Below, one piece after another: positions 18,693 to 27,137 of a stretch of DNA of 64,000 nt. The DNA comes from Clostridiaceae bacterium HFYG-1003. GTDB lineage: Bacteria; Bacillota; Clostridia; Clostridiales; Clostridiaceae. Under the pieces are notes generated by a model, which was not told the origin of the DNA, made no database searches, and saw only the letters and a list, made by a program, of their open reading frames with translations. Within the stretch, counting starts at the first letter, position 1, and the number at the start of each line of letters is the position of its first letter. The translations under genes were made by a program, and so were the position numbers. Where the stretch lies: contig CP102060.1 in assembly GCA_024579835.1 (NCBI GenBank), forward strand, positions 2,827,558 to 2,891,557. Reading direction: 5' to 3'.

Positions 18693-18726
18693 TAAGGAGT
18701 CTCCTGTCAGGGGGCTCCTTATTTGC
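18693..18726 (+). terminator. Weak terminator-like hairpin after the thioesterase
   Basis: TAAGGAG / CTCCTTA with a 15-base loop, followed by TTTG, overlaps the stop codon of the convergent flavoprotein gene. The T-tract is short. Confidence 0.45.
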
Positions 18727-19984
18727 CCAGGTCCCGGCGGATGGCGCTGGCGGCGGCCAGGGCGGAGGACCAGGCCCACTGCAGGTTATAGCCGCCGCAG
18801 GCTCCGCAGACATCCAGGATTTCACCGGCGAAATAGAGGCCGGAAACCTTTTTGGAGGAGAGAGAAGCGGGATGGACCTCACGCAGATCCACTCCGCCCA
18901 GGGTGCTCTGGCTGTTGGCAAATCCGTTGGTATCGGATACTCTCATCCGCCAGTCCGTCAGGAGGCCGGTCAGGGCGTCGTATACCGCCTGGTCAACCTC
19001 CCGGGCCGACCGGTTCATTTTGTCGAGCCCGGCCAGACGCAGCAGCACCGGAATGAGCTTCTTGTGCAAAATGCCGTTGAACAGCGTTTGGGCTTCCCGG
19101 TGCGGGAACAGCTGGCGCTGATGCTCAATCAGTTCTCGGACTTTTTCGGCCGACAGTTCCGGAAAGAGGTTGATGGCCAGAATGACTTCCTGTCCCTTTG
19201 CCAGGGCATCCGAGGCAAACCGGGAGAGCTGAAGGATGGGGGGACCGGATACTCCGTATTCCGTGAACAGGAGCTCACCGGATTCGGCCGCCGCCAGCCG
19301 ACCCTCGGTCCACAGGTCCAGACGGCATTCTGTTTTGACCCCGGCCAGAGCCCGGGCCTGTGGGAAGTCGGTCTTAAGCTGAACCAGAGCCGGCAGGGGG
19401 GGAATCACCGTATGACCCAGACTGCGGGCCAGCTTATAGCCCGAGCCGTCCGACCCGGTGGCTGGCATGGCCTGGCCGCCGGTGGCAATCAGCACAGACC
19501 TGGCGGTGAATGACTCGGTCGGTGTCACCACCGAGAATCCATGGTTCGACCGGGAGATGCTTTTCACCCGAAAGTTCAGCCAGACCGGGACGCCCAGTTC
19601 TTCCAGACGAAGCCGGATCAAGTCCGATACCGAAGAGGCCTGGAGGGATTTGGGGTACATCTTGCCTTCCTCCAGCGTCGTCAGGGGCAGCCCCAGCTCC
19701 CTGAACAACCCGATGATCCGCCCGGCGTCGTAGACCAGCAGCGGATCAAAGCCGAACGAGGGATCATGGCAGGTGAAATAGGGCGAGACTGCGGACGCAT
19801 TCTCGGGCTCAATCAGTTTCTGATTGGTAATGTTGCAGCGGCCGTTGCCTGTGACCAGCAGTTTCTTCAACAGGCGGTCGGACCCTTCCGCAATGGCAGC
19901 ATCCACCCCGGCCTCTTTCAGGCTCAGGGCAGCGATACAGCCGGCGGCTCCGCCGCCGACGATGAGAACCTCGTAGTGTTTCAT
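18719..19984 (-). CDS. HI0933-family NAD(P)/FAD-dependent oxidoreductase (BaiN-like)
   Basis: The 421-residue flavoprotein has the FAD-binding Rossmann motif [17 protein letters not shown] at the N-terminus. The family signature GNGRCNITN lies near residue 50, a second dinucleotide region reads [18 protein letters not shown], and the C-terminal [27 protein letters not shown]-type motif recontacts FAD. Relatives act on tRNA or small-molecule substrates, and the function is unsettled. ATG 19984 has AAGGAA upstream; an upstream TTG would be within the leader. The 3' end abuts a hairpin shared with the convergent thioesterase gene. Confidence 0.9.
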   Translation of the reverse strand: [421 protein letters not shown]

Positions 19985-20149
19985 GGCGCAATTCCTTAAC
20001 AATTTATTGTTTATTTGGTGATGATTGGTTGGTTTCTGTGTGATACCATGCTTTTATAGTTCAATGGGCAATCGGTGCCCATCGGGTCCACTGACCGGAA
20101 AGAACCGGCCTGCCCGATAAAGTTATTATAGCAAGAAAAGGAGAATTCA

Positions 20150-20539
20150 ATGGCAGCTCATGAGTTTATGAACCACAAAAACTGGGTGGTCTGTGGCAAT
20201 GTCACCAATGAAGAAAAGTACGCCTACAAAATTTTGCAGGCGCTGCAGCAGAATGATTACCTGGCAGTGGGTTATCACCCCAAGGCCGAGGAAGGCTCGG
20301 GGGTGTATCGTCATCTGACGGAAATCCCCTTCACCATTGATGTCCTGGATCTGGTCGTCAATCCAGCGGCAGGCCTCGAAATTGTTCAGGAAGCCCAAAA
20401 GATCGGCATCCCCCGCGTCCTGGCGCAGCCAGGTGCCCGAAGCGAAGAAATCCGCGCTTACTGCGCCGCCCATGACATGGAGTATCTGGAAAGCTGTGTC
20501 CTGGTGGAGCTGCAGAAAGCCGCCAGGGCAGACGGGTAA
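20150..20539 (+). CDS. CoA-binding domain protein (CoA_binding_2)
   Basis: The 129-residue single-domain Rossmann protein contains NHKNWVVCGNVTNEEKYAYKI at the nucleotide-binding loop, a DVLDLVVNP strand and IGIPRVLAQPGARSEEI, as in YccU-like CoA-binding proteins. It may bind CoA or a related nucleotide; no enzyme activity can be assigned. AAGGAG precedes the ATG. A GC-rich inverted repeat follows its stop. Confidence 0.85.
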   Translation: MAAHEFMNHKNWVVCGNVTNEEKYAYKILQALQQNDYLAVGYHPKAEEGSGVYRHLTEIPFTIDVLDLVVNPAAGLEIVQEAQKIGIPRVLAQPGARSEEIRAYCAAHDMEYLESCVLVELQKAARADG

Positions 20540-20551
20540 GTCTGACTTCAG

Positions 20552-20584
20552 GTCTGGCGCCTGGATTGTTTCCGGGCGCCAGAC
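20552..20584. repeat. Perfect GC-rich inverted repeat without T-tract
   Basis: The 10-bp arms GTCTGGCGCC / GGCGCCAGAC have a 13-base loop. The absence of a T-run argues against a simple terminator; it may stabilise the transcript end. Confidence 0.6.
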
Positions 20585-20794
20585 GCTGATTGCCGCACGC
20601 ACCAGCCGGGAAATCCATCCCGGATCTCCTGATTGGATTGCGGGGATAATCGAAGCTGGGATAAGTTGAAAAATTTCACAGGAGCTTTCCCCGATTCCGG
20701 TTTGCACCCGGCGTCCCTGACTGATATAATGAGTCCACGGATGGAAGCGGAACCAGCAGCCGGATAAAAAATCCGCTTTTCCGAAAAAAAACTG

Positions 20795-20824
20795 TTGACA
20801 CCTTCCGGCGGGTTAGGTTATTAT
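20795..20824 (+). promoter_or_regulatory. tRNA cluster promoter
   Basis: TTGACA (20795-20800) and TATTAT (20819-20824) are separated by 18 bases and lie about 64 bases before the first tRNA. Confidence 0.75.
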
Positions 20825-20887
20825 AGTCTATGTCAGCGTTTTGGGGGTGTTCATAATTCCCGGAATTGCTCGATGAAGATCAAATAT

Positions 20888-20962
20888 GGCCCCTTGGTCA
20901 AGCGGTTAAGACACCACCCTTTCACGGTGGTAACAGGAGTTCGATTCTCCTAGGGGTCACCA
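20888..20962 (+). tRNA. tRNA-Glu (TTC), copy 1
   Basis: The cloverleaf is complete: acceptor GGCCCCT / AGGGGTC, anticodon stem CCACC / GGTGG with loop CTTTCAC (anticodon TTC), T-loop GTTCGATTC, and encoded CCA. Confidence 0.96.
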
Positions 20963-20993
20963 CTATCTTAATTGAATACGTTATTCGTATTTT

Positions 20994-21069
20994 GGGAGCA
21001 TAGCTCAGCTGGGAGAGCATCTGCCTTACAAGCAGAGGGTCATAGGTTCGATCCCTATTGTTCCCACCA
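20994..21069 (+). tRNA. tRNA-Val (TAC), copy 1
   Basis: Acceptor GGGAGCA, D-arm GCTCAGCTGGGAGAGC, anticodon loop CTTACAA (TAC), T-arm GGTTCGATCC and encoded CCA. Confidence 0.96.
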
Positions 21070-21075
21070 TAATAC

Positions 21076-21152
21076 GGCCCAGTGGCTCAGTTGGTTAGAG
21101 TGCCGGCCTGTCACGCCGGAGGTCGAGGGTTCGAGTCCCTTCTGGGTCGCCA
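21076..21152 (+). tRNA. tRNA-Asp (GTC), copy 1
   Basis: Acceptor GGCCCAG, anticodon stem CCGGC / GCCGG with loop CTGTCAC (GTC), T-arm GGTTCGAGTCC and encoded CCA. Confidence 0.96.
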
Positions 21153-21157
21153 CATAT

Positions 21158-21232
21158 GGCCCCTTGGTCAAGCGGTTAAGACACCACCCTTTCACGGTGG
21201 TAACAGGAGTTCGATTCTCCTAGGGGTCACCA
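21158..21232 (+). tRNA. tRNA-Glu (TTC), copy 2
   Basis: The sequence is identical to the tRNA-Glu copy at 20888, including encoded CCA. It begins the second unit of the tandem duplication. Confidence 0.96.
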
Positions 21233-21264
21233 TTTTTCTTAATTCAATATCTTATTCGTATTTT

Positions 21265-21340
21265 GGGAGCATAGCTCAGCTGGGAGAGCATCTGCCTTAC
21301 AAGCAGAGGGTCATAGGTTCGATCCCTATTGTTCCCACCA
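21265..21340 (+). tRNA. tRNA-Val (TAC), copy 2
   Basis: The sequence is identical to the tRNA-Val copy at 20994; the spacer before it differs at a few bases from the first copy. Confidence 0.96.
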
Positions 21341-21346
21341 TAATAC

Positions 21347-21423
21347 GGCCCAGTGGCTCAGTTGGTTAGAGTGCCGGCCTGTCACGCCGGAGGTCGAGGG
21401 TTCGAGTCCCTTCTGGGTCGCCA
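21347..21423 (+). tRNA. tRNA-Asp (GTC), copy 2
   Basis: The sequence is identical to the tRNA-Asp copy at 21076. It is the last tRNA of the cluster, followed at once by a terminator. Confidence 0.96.
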
Positions 21424-21429
21424 TTAACG

Positions 21430-21459
21430 AAAGCTGTTCTGTAAAGGACAGCTTTTTAC
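21430..21459 (+). terminator. tRNA cluster terminator
   Basis: The stem AAAGCTGT / ACAGCTTT with a 10-base loop runs directly into TTTT. Confidence 0.88.
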
Positions 21460-21695
21460 TTTGTCTTTCAACAGGTGCAGTATTTTTTTGGCTCTACAAT
21501 TTGGCTCTGCAGTTTTTGGCGTGGGTGAGTAAAGATCACCGGTGTCGTTTATGCCTGCCAGGAGCGCCGGGTTTCATCGGTCAATATACTGACGCGACTA
21601 TAGTCCTTCGGTCATCCGGAGCAAGCAGGCAGACTCCAGAGTCTGCCTGGCAGACCTTGGAAAAACTTCAGACTCTGGAGAAGTTGCCGCCACAG
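21460..21695. other. Intergenic region with a 22-bp palindrome
   Basis: No convincing gene is seen; an 87-codon ORF at 21501-21764 lacks a ribosome site. The notable element is an inverted repeat of 10-bp arms AGGCAGACTC / GAGTCTGCCT with a 2-base centre at 21627-21648. Confidence 0.5.
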
Positions 21696-21728
21696 AAAAA
21701 AAGACTGCTGAATCATACAGCAGTCTTC
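21694..21728 (-). terminator. Terminator of the dnaD-dnaC-DUF3841 operon
   Basis: On the minus strand the stem GACTGCTG / CAGCAGTC with a 7-base loop is followed by seven T. Confidence 0.88.
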
Positions 21729-21787
21729 TCTGATGACGAGGATCGACGAGCGGGCACCTTTTAACCCCAGTCAGGGATCAGACCGGA

Positions 21788-22354
21788 TTACGTTCGGACC
21801 TCCACGATGTGTGAGGTATTGAATTCCCAGATATTGGCCTGGACCAGGAACTTGTTCCATTCCTTGATTTCAAAGACGCGCTCCCAGGAATCGTGAATGC
21901 GGCGTACCAGGTCCGGGTGGAAGCGCGACACCGGATCATCCAGCAGGGTGAAGGGATTTCTGATTCCCCGCAGTTTCAGCTCCCGGTAGAAGGCGGCTTC
22001 ATCTTCCGGATCGGCCGGGACATACATATGGTTCAAGATGAGATCCCAGCGGGCGGAGTCAAAATAGATGATCTGTGAAGTGGGAATGCTCAGCTTCAGA
22101 ACGATTTCTCCGGGTGTCTCGCGCAGCATATACCCTTCATCCACGGAACACCAGATGGGGTAGGTAACCCCAGGCGGACGGGGGATGCGCCGGGCGGAAG
22201 CCTGGGACAGCCAGTCATAGTTTTTCATGAAATAAGCCGAGATATCGCCGTATTTCTGGCGAATCCACTCCGGCTTCATCCGGAATACGCCTTCCTGATC
22301 CAGGATGCGCAGGGCATTTTCATGCTGTCTGGTAAAAAGGGTTGTCTGATCCAT
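21788..22354 (-). CDS. DUF3841 family protein
   Basis: The 188-residue soluble protein begins MDQTTLFTRQHENAL and contains YPIWCSVDEGYML, a pattern I associate with DUF3841. The function is unknown. GGGAGGT upstream selects ATG 22354. It is the last gene of a minus-strand operon after dnaD and dnaC, but its aromatic-rich sequence gives no evidence of a replication role. Confidence 0.7.
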   Translation of the reverse strand: MDQTTLFTRQHENALRILDQEGVFRMKPEWIRQKYGDISAYFMKNYDWLSQASARRIPRPPGVTYPIWCSVDEGYMLRETPGEIVLKLSIPTSQIIYFDSARWDLILNHMYVPADPEDEAAFYRELKLRGIRNPFTLLDDPVSRFHPDLVRRIHDSWERVFEIKEWNKFLVQANIWEFNTSHIVEVRT

Positions 22355-22371
22355 TCGCCATACCTCCCGCA

Positions 22372-23379
22372 TTATTTCATCCGGCGCCGAAAGCGCAGAA
22401 TCTTGCGCTGGCCTTTGGCGTTGCGCAAATCGTCCCCAAAGAAGGCGACCAGAATAAATTCGCCGGCGATCCGTGAGGACAGCCGTTCCGAGTACTTGTC
22501 CCGAATGCTTCCCAGGGAAAGATTCGAAGAAATGAGCATTTTCTTTTTATGGAGCAGCCTCAGGTTGATCAGGTTGAACACTTCGGTTTTGGCCAGGTCC
22601 GTCACCATTTCGGTGCCCAGATCATCCAGGATGAGCAGGTCCGAATCGGTCAGGAGCTGTTCGAGTTCCTTGTTGTCCCGGAACTTAATGTCCTTGATGT
22701 CTTCCATCAGCTGAGATGCCGTCCGATAAACGACGACCTGTCCTTCCTGCAGCAGGGCCTTGGCGATGCTGGTGGCCAGAAACGTTTTGCCCGTGCCGGA
22801 TGGACCGTAAAAATACAGGTTGTCCAGATGGATCGGGAAATCCCGGACATAGGTTCTGGCGATCTCGAGGTTTTCCCGCATCTGCTGCCGCGCCGTCTTG
22901 TTTGAGCCGGCATGTACCGTTGTGGCATCAAAAAGCGATTCGTCGAAGGTTTCGAAGGAATTGTCATTGAGCATCTCATGAAAGTCCGATTCCTCATAGA
23001 CAATTTCCGCCAGCAGATTGTTGTAGCAGGTGCATTTCCTGCCCTGGAAGAACCCCGAGTCATTGCATTTGCGGCAATGATGCTTCAGATCCATATAGTC
23101 CATGGGGTAGCCGTTGCTGACCAGCAGTTCCATCTTGTTCTGCCGCAGGTTCAGGTTTTCCTCTTTCAGCCGGGCAATCTCGCGGTCGGCATTGTCCTGA
23201 TCCCGCAGGTGAACCCTGGCAACATTCAGGGAATTGAGCGACATCTGCGTTTCCAGCTCGGCAATGAGGGGAATCCGCTGATAGATTTCCGCCTTGCGTT
23301 CCTTCTGTCTGGTCTCTTCTTCTTTTCGAATGGCCTCGTAACGGGCCATCACTTTCGAATGGAGATTATTCATCATCAC
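22372..23379 (-). CDS. dnaC: Helicase loader DnaC/DnaI family ATPase
   Basis: The 335-residue protein has an N-terminal domain with a putative zinc knuckle, CRKCNDSGFFQGRKCTC (about residues 100-117), and a C-terminal AAA+ domain with Walker A FYGPSGTGKT and Walker B LLILDDLGTEM. It resembles DnaI of B. subtilis, which loads the replicative helicase; the dnaB gene is at 13,698. The start is one of consecutive GTG-ATG-ATG codons behind GGGAGGG. It overlaps the end of the upstream dnaD gene by 14 bases, so translation is coupled. Confidence 0.9.
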   Translation of the reverse strand: MMMNNLHSKVMARYEAIRKEEETRQKERKAEIYQRIPLIAELETQMSLNSLNVARVHLRDQDNADREIARLKEENLNLRQNKMELLVSNGYPMDYMDLKHHCRKCNDSGFFQGRKCTCYNNLLAEIVYEESDFHEMLNDNSFETFDESLFDATTVHAGSNKTARQQMRENLEIARTYVRDFPIHLDNLYFYGPSGTGKTFLATSIAKALLQEGQVVVYRTASQLMEDIKDIKFRDNKELEQLLTDSDLLILDDLGTEMVTDLAKTEVFNLINLRLLHKKKMLISSNLSLGSIRDKYSERLSSRIAGEFILVAFFGDDLRNAKGQRKILRFRRRMK

Positions 23380-24346
23380 CCTCCCAGCCTAACAGCTTCT
23401 TTTCCAGAGAATCATAATCCACGTTGCGCTGTTCGTAGTTGTTGAACGAAGTGACATCCTTGGGGTGAGGTCCTTTGCGTCCGCCCTTGGGCGGTTTGTC
23501 CTTCTTGATGGCATCGGCCACGGTCTGGATCCCGTCGGCTTTCCAGCGCTTGAGGATCCCTTCTATATAATTGAGGTCGGCTCGCCCGAGCTGATTGATG
23601 CAGCGCTGGGCGGCATGCTTGATCAGTACCAGGTCGAATCCGTAATCTTCAAACCAGCGGTCCATCTGTTCCTGCTGCGGCTCGGAAATGACCGAGGGGT
23701 CCATGCCCATGTACTTGAACAGTTCGCGGTAATTCTGCCAGCGGTCTTCGTAGCGGCGAATGACCTGGTGTGCTTCCTCTCCGGTCTGAACGAACTGCCT
23801 GCGCCAGGACAGCGCTACCTTTTCCAGGTAATTGAGGTTTTCTTTTCCGCGGCAGGAGCTGAACAGCAGCATGATGACTTCATCATCGAAATGATAGGAG
23901 TCCTTGAGTTCCATGACAAAGCGCAGCAGGGACGGCGACATGGGCTTGCCCATGACCATTTCCAGCGCGCTGACCAGTTCGCGGAAGGCCGGGTCGCCCA
24001 GGTGTTCCTGGGTATCGACTGCCGCCGCCTCGATCTGTCCCGTCTCATCCGTCCGATGGCTCTGGCTGTTGATGACCAGGTCCAGGCTGCCGGAGGAGTC
24101 CATCTGCCGAATCGTCAGTACGCCGCGCTGATTCCAGTACTCACAGGCTGAAATGACATCGATCACCGTCAGTCCGCACAGTCCGGCCAGCTGCTCCGTG
24201 TCCAGCGAACCGCCCTCCTGCGCAATGTGGAACAGCGCAGTCAGGACTTTGAAGTCATCCCCCGGAGTTTCCCGCAGTAATTCCTTTATGATGTAAGATG
24301 GGATCCAGGTCATTTGCTGGATACCCCCGATGGTGATATTGCCCAT
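23366..24346 (-). CDS. dnaD: DnaD-domain replication protein
   Basis: The 326-residue protein has an N-terminal winged-helix region (about 1-90, EQLAGLCGLTVIDVISACEYW). Two DnaD-type helical domains follow: about 120-190, and 210-285 with WFEDYGFDLVLIKHAAQRCI and LNYIEGILKRW. In low-GC Gram-positives such proteins assemble the primosome with the DnaI-type loader, which is the next gene. An extended -10 box lies upstream. The C-terminus is Lys/Pro/Gly-rich. Confidence 0.9.
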   Translation of the reverse strand: MGNITIGGIQQMTWIPSYIIKELLRETPGDDFKVLTALFHIAQEGGSLDTEQLAGLCGLTVIDVISACEYWNQRGVLTIRQMDSSGSLDLVINSQSHRTDETGQIEAAAVDTQEHLGDPAFRELVSALEMVMGKPMSPSLLRFVMELKDSYHFDDEVIMLLFSSCRGKENLNYLEKVALSWRRQFVQTGEEAHQVIRRYEDRWQNYRELFKYMGMDPSVISEPQQEQMDRWFEDYGFDLVLIKHAAQRCINQLGRADLNYIEGILKRWKADGIQTVADAIKKDKPPKGGRKGPHPKDVTSFNNYEQRNVDYDSLEKKLLGWEGDDE

Positions 24347-24381
24347 TGATTAATTACTCCTTGAGTGTGCTTCTTACTTTT

Positions 24382-24390
24382 ATTATAGCA
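24382..24390 (-). promoter_or_regulatory. Extended -10 promoter of the dnaD operon
   Basis: On the minus strand TGCTATAAT stands 36 bases upstream of the dnaD ATG. Confidence 0.65.
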
Positions 24391-24400
24391 TTGAAGGGGA

Positions 24401-24426
24401 AACAAAAAAACGGCCGGAGCCGTTTC
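24401..24426 (-). terminator. dUTPase gene terminator
   Basis: On the minus strand the 7-bp stem AAACGGC / GCCGTTT with a 4-base loop, followed by T-runs, begins right after the stop codon. Confidence 0.85.
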
Positions 24427-24918
24427 TTAGTAGTGATTGTCCTGCCGCTGATGATTGATTTGATTCTTGGCCAGGTAGGCTTCGCGGATGTCCTCGAGGG
24501 TAAAGCCCAGGGTGCGTCCCAGGGCAAAGAAGTCCTCCAGCAGGACCTCGAAGGAATTCATGGAAGAAAAGGAGACCAGTTCGTTGACTGCCAGGAACAG
24601 GTCAATGAAGTGGGAGGTCAGATCGGTGGTTTCCACCGAATCGTCCGGTTCTACTTCCTCAAAGCCATGATCCAGCCCGATGGTCAGAATGAAGTGGAGG
24701 CAGTCCACATATTCTTCCAGAATCTTGTCGCGATGGGATGGGGGTTTTGTGCTCCAGTATTTGAAACAACGGGTCTCGTTGGCGAGTTCACCCAGTTCCG
24801 TCAGCAGAGCCAGATATTTTTTGTTTTTCAGTGAGGCCGGGTCCAGCCCGTGTTCCTGCACGATCCGTTCATTTAGTTGCTTCTGAACAGCAAAGAGTTC
24901 CCTGAGTTGCAATTTCAA
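24427..24918 (-). CDS. dUTP diphosphatase, dimeric all-alpha (MazG-like) type
   Basis: The 163-residue protein has the two acidic metal-binding helices of dUTPase_2: LTELGELANETRCFKYW near residue 40 and EEYVDCLHFILTIGL near residue 70. It would hydrolyse dUTP to dUMP, limiting uracil in DNA. The start is TTG 24918, supported by AAAGGCGG upstream; no in-frame ATG is near. It has its own terminator. Confidence 0.88.
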   Translation of the reverse strand: MKLQLRELFAVQKQLNERIVQEHGLDPASLKNKKYLALLTELGELANETRCFKYWSTKPPSHRDKILEEYVDCLHFILTIGLDHGFEEVEPDDSVETTDLTSHFIDLFLAVNELVSFSSMNSFEVLLEDFFALGRTLGFTLEDIREAYLAKNQINHQRQDNHY

Positions 24919-25048
24919 TGCCGCCTTTCAAGTTGTTTTTATCCACTATATTTAATCATAGTATCAAAAAGTTTTTTTGAAAAGTTCAGTAAATGATTTC
25001 AAAAAAGAAAAATTTTCCGGGAGTGAAAAATTAATCTTAATGGGAAAT

Positions 25049-25594
25049 TCAGCTGATAATATTGGGGTTTTTCAGGGGGATCGAGAAAACGATGGATTCT
25101 TTCTTGGCATTCAGGGACTTCCACAGTTCCAGGCGATCGACCAGGAACTTGCGGGTATTGTCCGGATCGCTGAATAAGTTGGCGGAGTTTTCGAGTTCCT
25201 TGGGAATCCGTTCCTGAGACATGGACAGAATGAAATCCTGTTCGTCTTCCCGCTCTTTGGCGACCTTAAAGCCATGCAGCCGCATGTACTCATTGAGGTG
25301 GCGTTGTATCTTTTTCAGGTAACCGAAATTGCTGACTGGCAGGCCGGTGATCTTTTCATCCGCCAGGTTGATGTACTTTCCGGTAATATTGACGTGGAAA
25401 TACCGGTAGGGCTTCAACAGGTCCTTGAGCGTATTCTCCAGCAGACGGAGATCCGGATCCTCAATGGAGTCGATGGGAATGGAAATGTAGGGTGATTTTT
25501 TGAAGTTTTTGCCTTTTTTATGTAAGGGCCGCTGGATCGATTCCAGTTCTTTATTGGAATTTTTGTCCAGGACAGCCACCAGATAATAGCGCAT
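25049..25594 (-). CDS. Hypothetical protein, possibly a degenerate 2H-phosphoesterase fold
   Basis: The 181-residue soluble protein begins MRYYLVAVLDKN. Its strand-helix layout (SPYISIPIDS, then a helix of about 18 residues, then YFHVNITG) resembles LigT/2'-5' RNA ligase-like proteins. The two catalytic HxT/S motifs expected there are not present: the first position reads YIS and the second FILS. I therefore name no activity. AAAGGAAA precedes the ATG. It stands alone between the dUTPase gene and murA. Confidence 0.6.
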   Translation of the reverse strand: MRYYLVAVLDKNSNKELESIQRPLHKKGKNFKKSPYISIPIDSIEDPDLRLLENTLKDLLKPYRYFHVNITGKYINLADEKITGLPVSNFGYLKKIQRHLNEYMRLHGFKVAKEREDEQDFILSMSQERIPKELENSANLFSDPDNTRKFLVDRLELWKSLNAKKESIVFSIPLKNPNIIS

Positions 25595-25820
25595 TGCCGT
25601 TTCCTTTCCCGAGGGAAGTTGCCCGCGGTATCAAAGTTTCTATATATCATAGTATATCACAGGGAGCACAGCCTGCTTCAAGTTCTATCCAGGATGGACA
25701 AGAGCAATCAAAGGCAACGTAATTATTAAGAATATTTTCGGGAAGCCGCTTATTTCGGGCGAATTATGAACGGATATTCCAGATGTGAAACCCCTTCGTT
25801 ACACATAGTTTCTTTAAATT

Positions 25821-25829
25821 TGATATAAT
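25821..25829 (+). promoter_or_regulatory. Extended -10 promoter of murA
   Basis: TGATATAAT stands 55 bases before the murA start, with no convincing -35 box. Confidence 0.55.
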
Positions 25830-25883
25830 AAATAATCGATTCAAAGCGAAGAGCATGGATCAGGATTGGATACAGGTGATGAA

Positions 25884-27137
25884 ATGAAAAAATTTGTGAT
25901 AAACGGCGGAAAAAGACTGCAGGGCAGAGTGGAGATCAACGGCGCAAAGAATGCCGCGGTAGCCATCCTGCCGGGTGTCCTGATGTCCTCCGGTGTCTGT
26001 GTTCTGGAGAATGTGCCGGATATTGCAGACGTCAATTCCTATATTAAAATACTGGAACACCTCGGATGTCAGGTGCAGAGGGATGGCAAGACCCTCACCA
26101 TCGATCCGACGCAGGTTCACCGAACCGATGCCCGAACGGAAGAAGTCCGTTCCATGCGCGGTTCCTATTACCTCATCGGCGCTCTCCTCGGCCGATTCGG
26201 CCAGGCTACCGTTGATCTTCAGGGCGGCTGTCCCATCGGCGAGCGGCCCATTGATCAGCATATCAAGGGATTTGAATCCCTGGGCGCCACCGTCGCCATC
26301 GAAGACGGCGCCACCATTTCCTCCGCGGAACATCTCAAAGGGGCTCACGTTTTCTTTGACGTGGTCACCGTCGGCGCCACCATCAATGTGATGCTGGCAG
26401 CGGCCATGGCGGATGGACAGACCATTCTGGAAAATGCCGCCCGGGAACCCCATGTGGTCGATCTGGCCAACTTCCTCAATACCATGGGAGCCGACATCAA
26501 AGGGGCCGGAACGGACGTCATCCGCATCAACGGGGTCCGCGAGCTCAAGGGCTGCACCTATTCGGTCATTCCCGATCAGATTGAAGCGTCCACCTATATG
26601 CTGGCAGCGGCCGGCTGCGGCGGAGAAGTGGAAATCGCCAACGTGATCCCCAAACATCTGGAATCCATCAGCGCCAAGCTCATCGAAATGGGGGCGCAGA
26701 TCGAGGAGTTTGATGACAGCATCGTCGTGCGTTCGGATAAGCGCCTGAAAGCCTGCAACGTAAAAACGCTGCCGTATCCCGGCTTTCCGACGGATGTGCA
26801 GCAGCCCATGACAGCAGTCATGACCATCGCCCAGGGGAAATCCACTGTCAATGAGAGCATTTACGAGAATCGCTTCATGCATTTGGATGAACTGAACAAA
26901 ATGGGGGCGCTGGCAGTGTTCTCAGACCGGATCGCCACCATCATCGGCGTGCCCTCCCTGCAAGGCGCCAAAGTCCGGGCTACCGATCTCAGAGCCGGAG
27001 CGGCTCTGGTCATTGCCGGCCTGATGGCTCAGGGGACGACGGAAGTCTACGACATTGAGCACATAGATCGGGGCTACCCTCACATTGAGGAGAAGTTCAA
27101 AGCCCTGGGAGCCGACATTATAAGGGTTGAAGAATAA
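25884..27137 (+). CDS. murA: UDP-N-acetylglucosamine 1-carboxyvinyltransferase
   Basis: The 417-residue enzyme transfers enolpyruvate from PEP to UDP-GlcNAc, the first committed step of peptidoglycan synthesis. Visible features are [13 protein letters not shown] near residue 18, the catalytic Cys116 in GGCPIGERP (fosfomycin-sensitive form), and the repeated inside-out alpha/beta domains. ATG 25884 is set by AGGTGAT; a TTG six codons upstream overlaps that site. It overlaps walJ by one base. Confidence 0.96.
   Translation: MKKFVINGGKRLQGRVEINGAKNAAVAILPGVLMSSGVCVLENVPDIADVNSYIKILEHLGCQVQRDGKTLTIDPTQVHRTDARTEEVRSMRGSYYLIGALLGRFGQATVDLQGGCPIGERPIDQHIKGFESLGATVAIEDGATISSAEHLKGAHVFFDVVTVGATINVMLAAAMADGQTILENAAREPHVVDLANFLNTMGADIKGAGTDVIRINGVRELKGCTYSVIPDQIEASTYMLAAAGCGGEVEIANVIPKHLESISAKLIEMGAQIEEFDDSIVVRSDKRLKACNVKTLPYPGFPTDVQQPMTAVMTIAQGKSTVNESIYENRFMHLDELNKMGALAVFSDRIATIIGVPSLQGAKVRATDLRAGAALVIAGLMAQGTTEVYDIEHIDRGYPHIEEKFKALGADIIRVEE

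Larger units (their letters stand above)
20882..21423 (+). repeat. Tandem duplication of a Glu-Val-Asp tRNA trio
   Basis: Two units of about 270 bases share the tRNAs and nearly all spacer sequence (for example the shared TTATTCGTATTTTGGGAGC before each tRNA-Val). Confidence 0.92.

Noticed and set aside
21501-21764. 87-codon ORF after the tRNA array
   Set aside because: No ribosome site, low-complexity repeats and palindromes dictate its sequence, and it runs into the terminator of the opposite operon.
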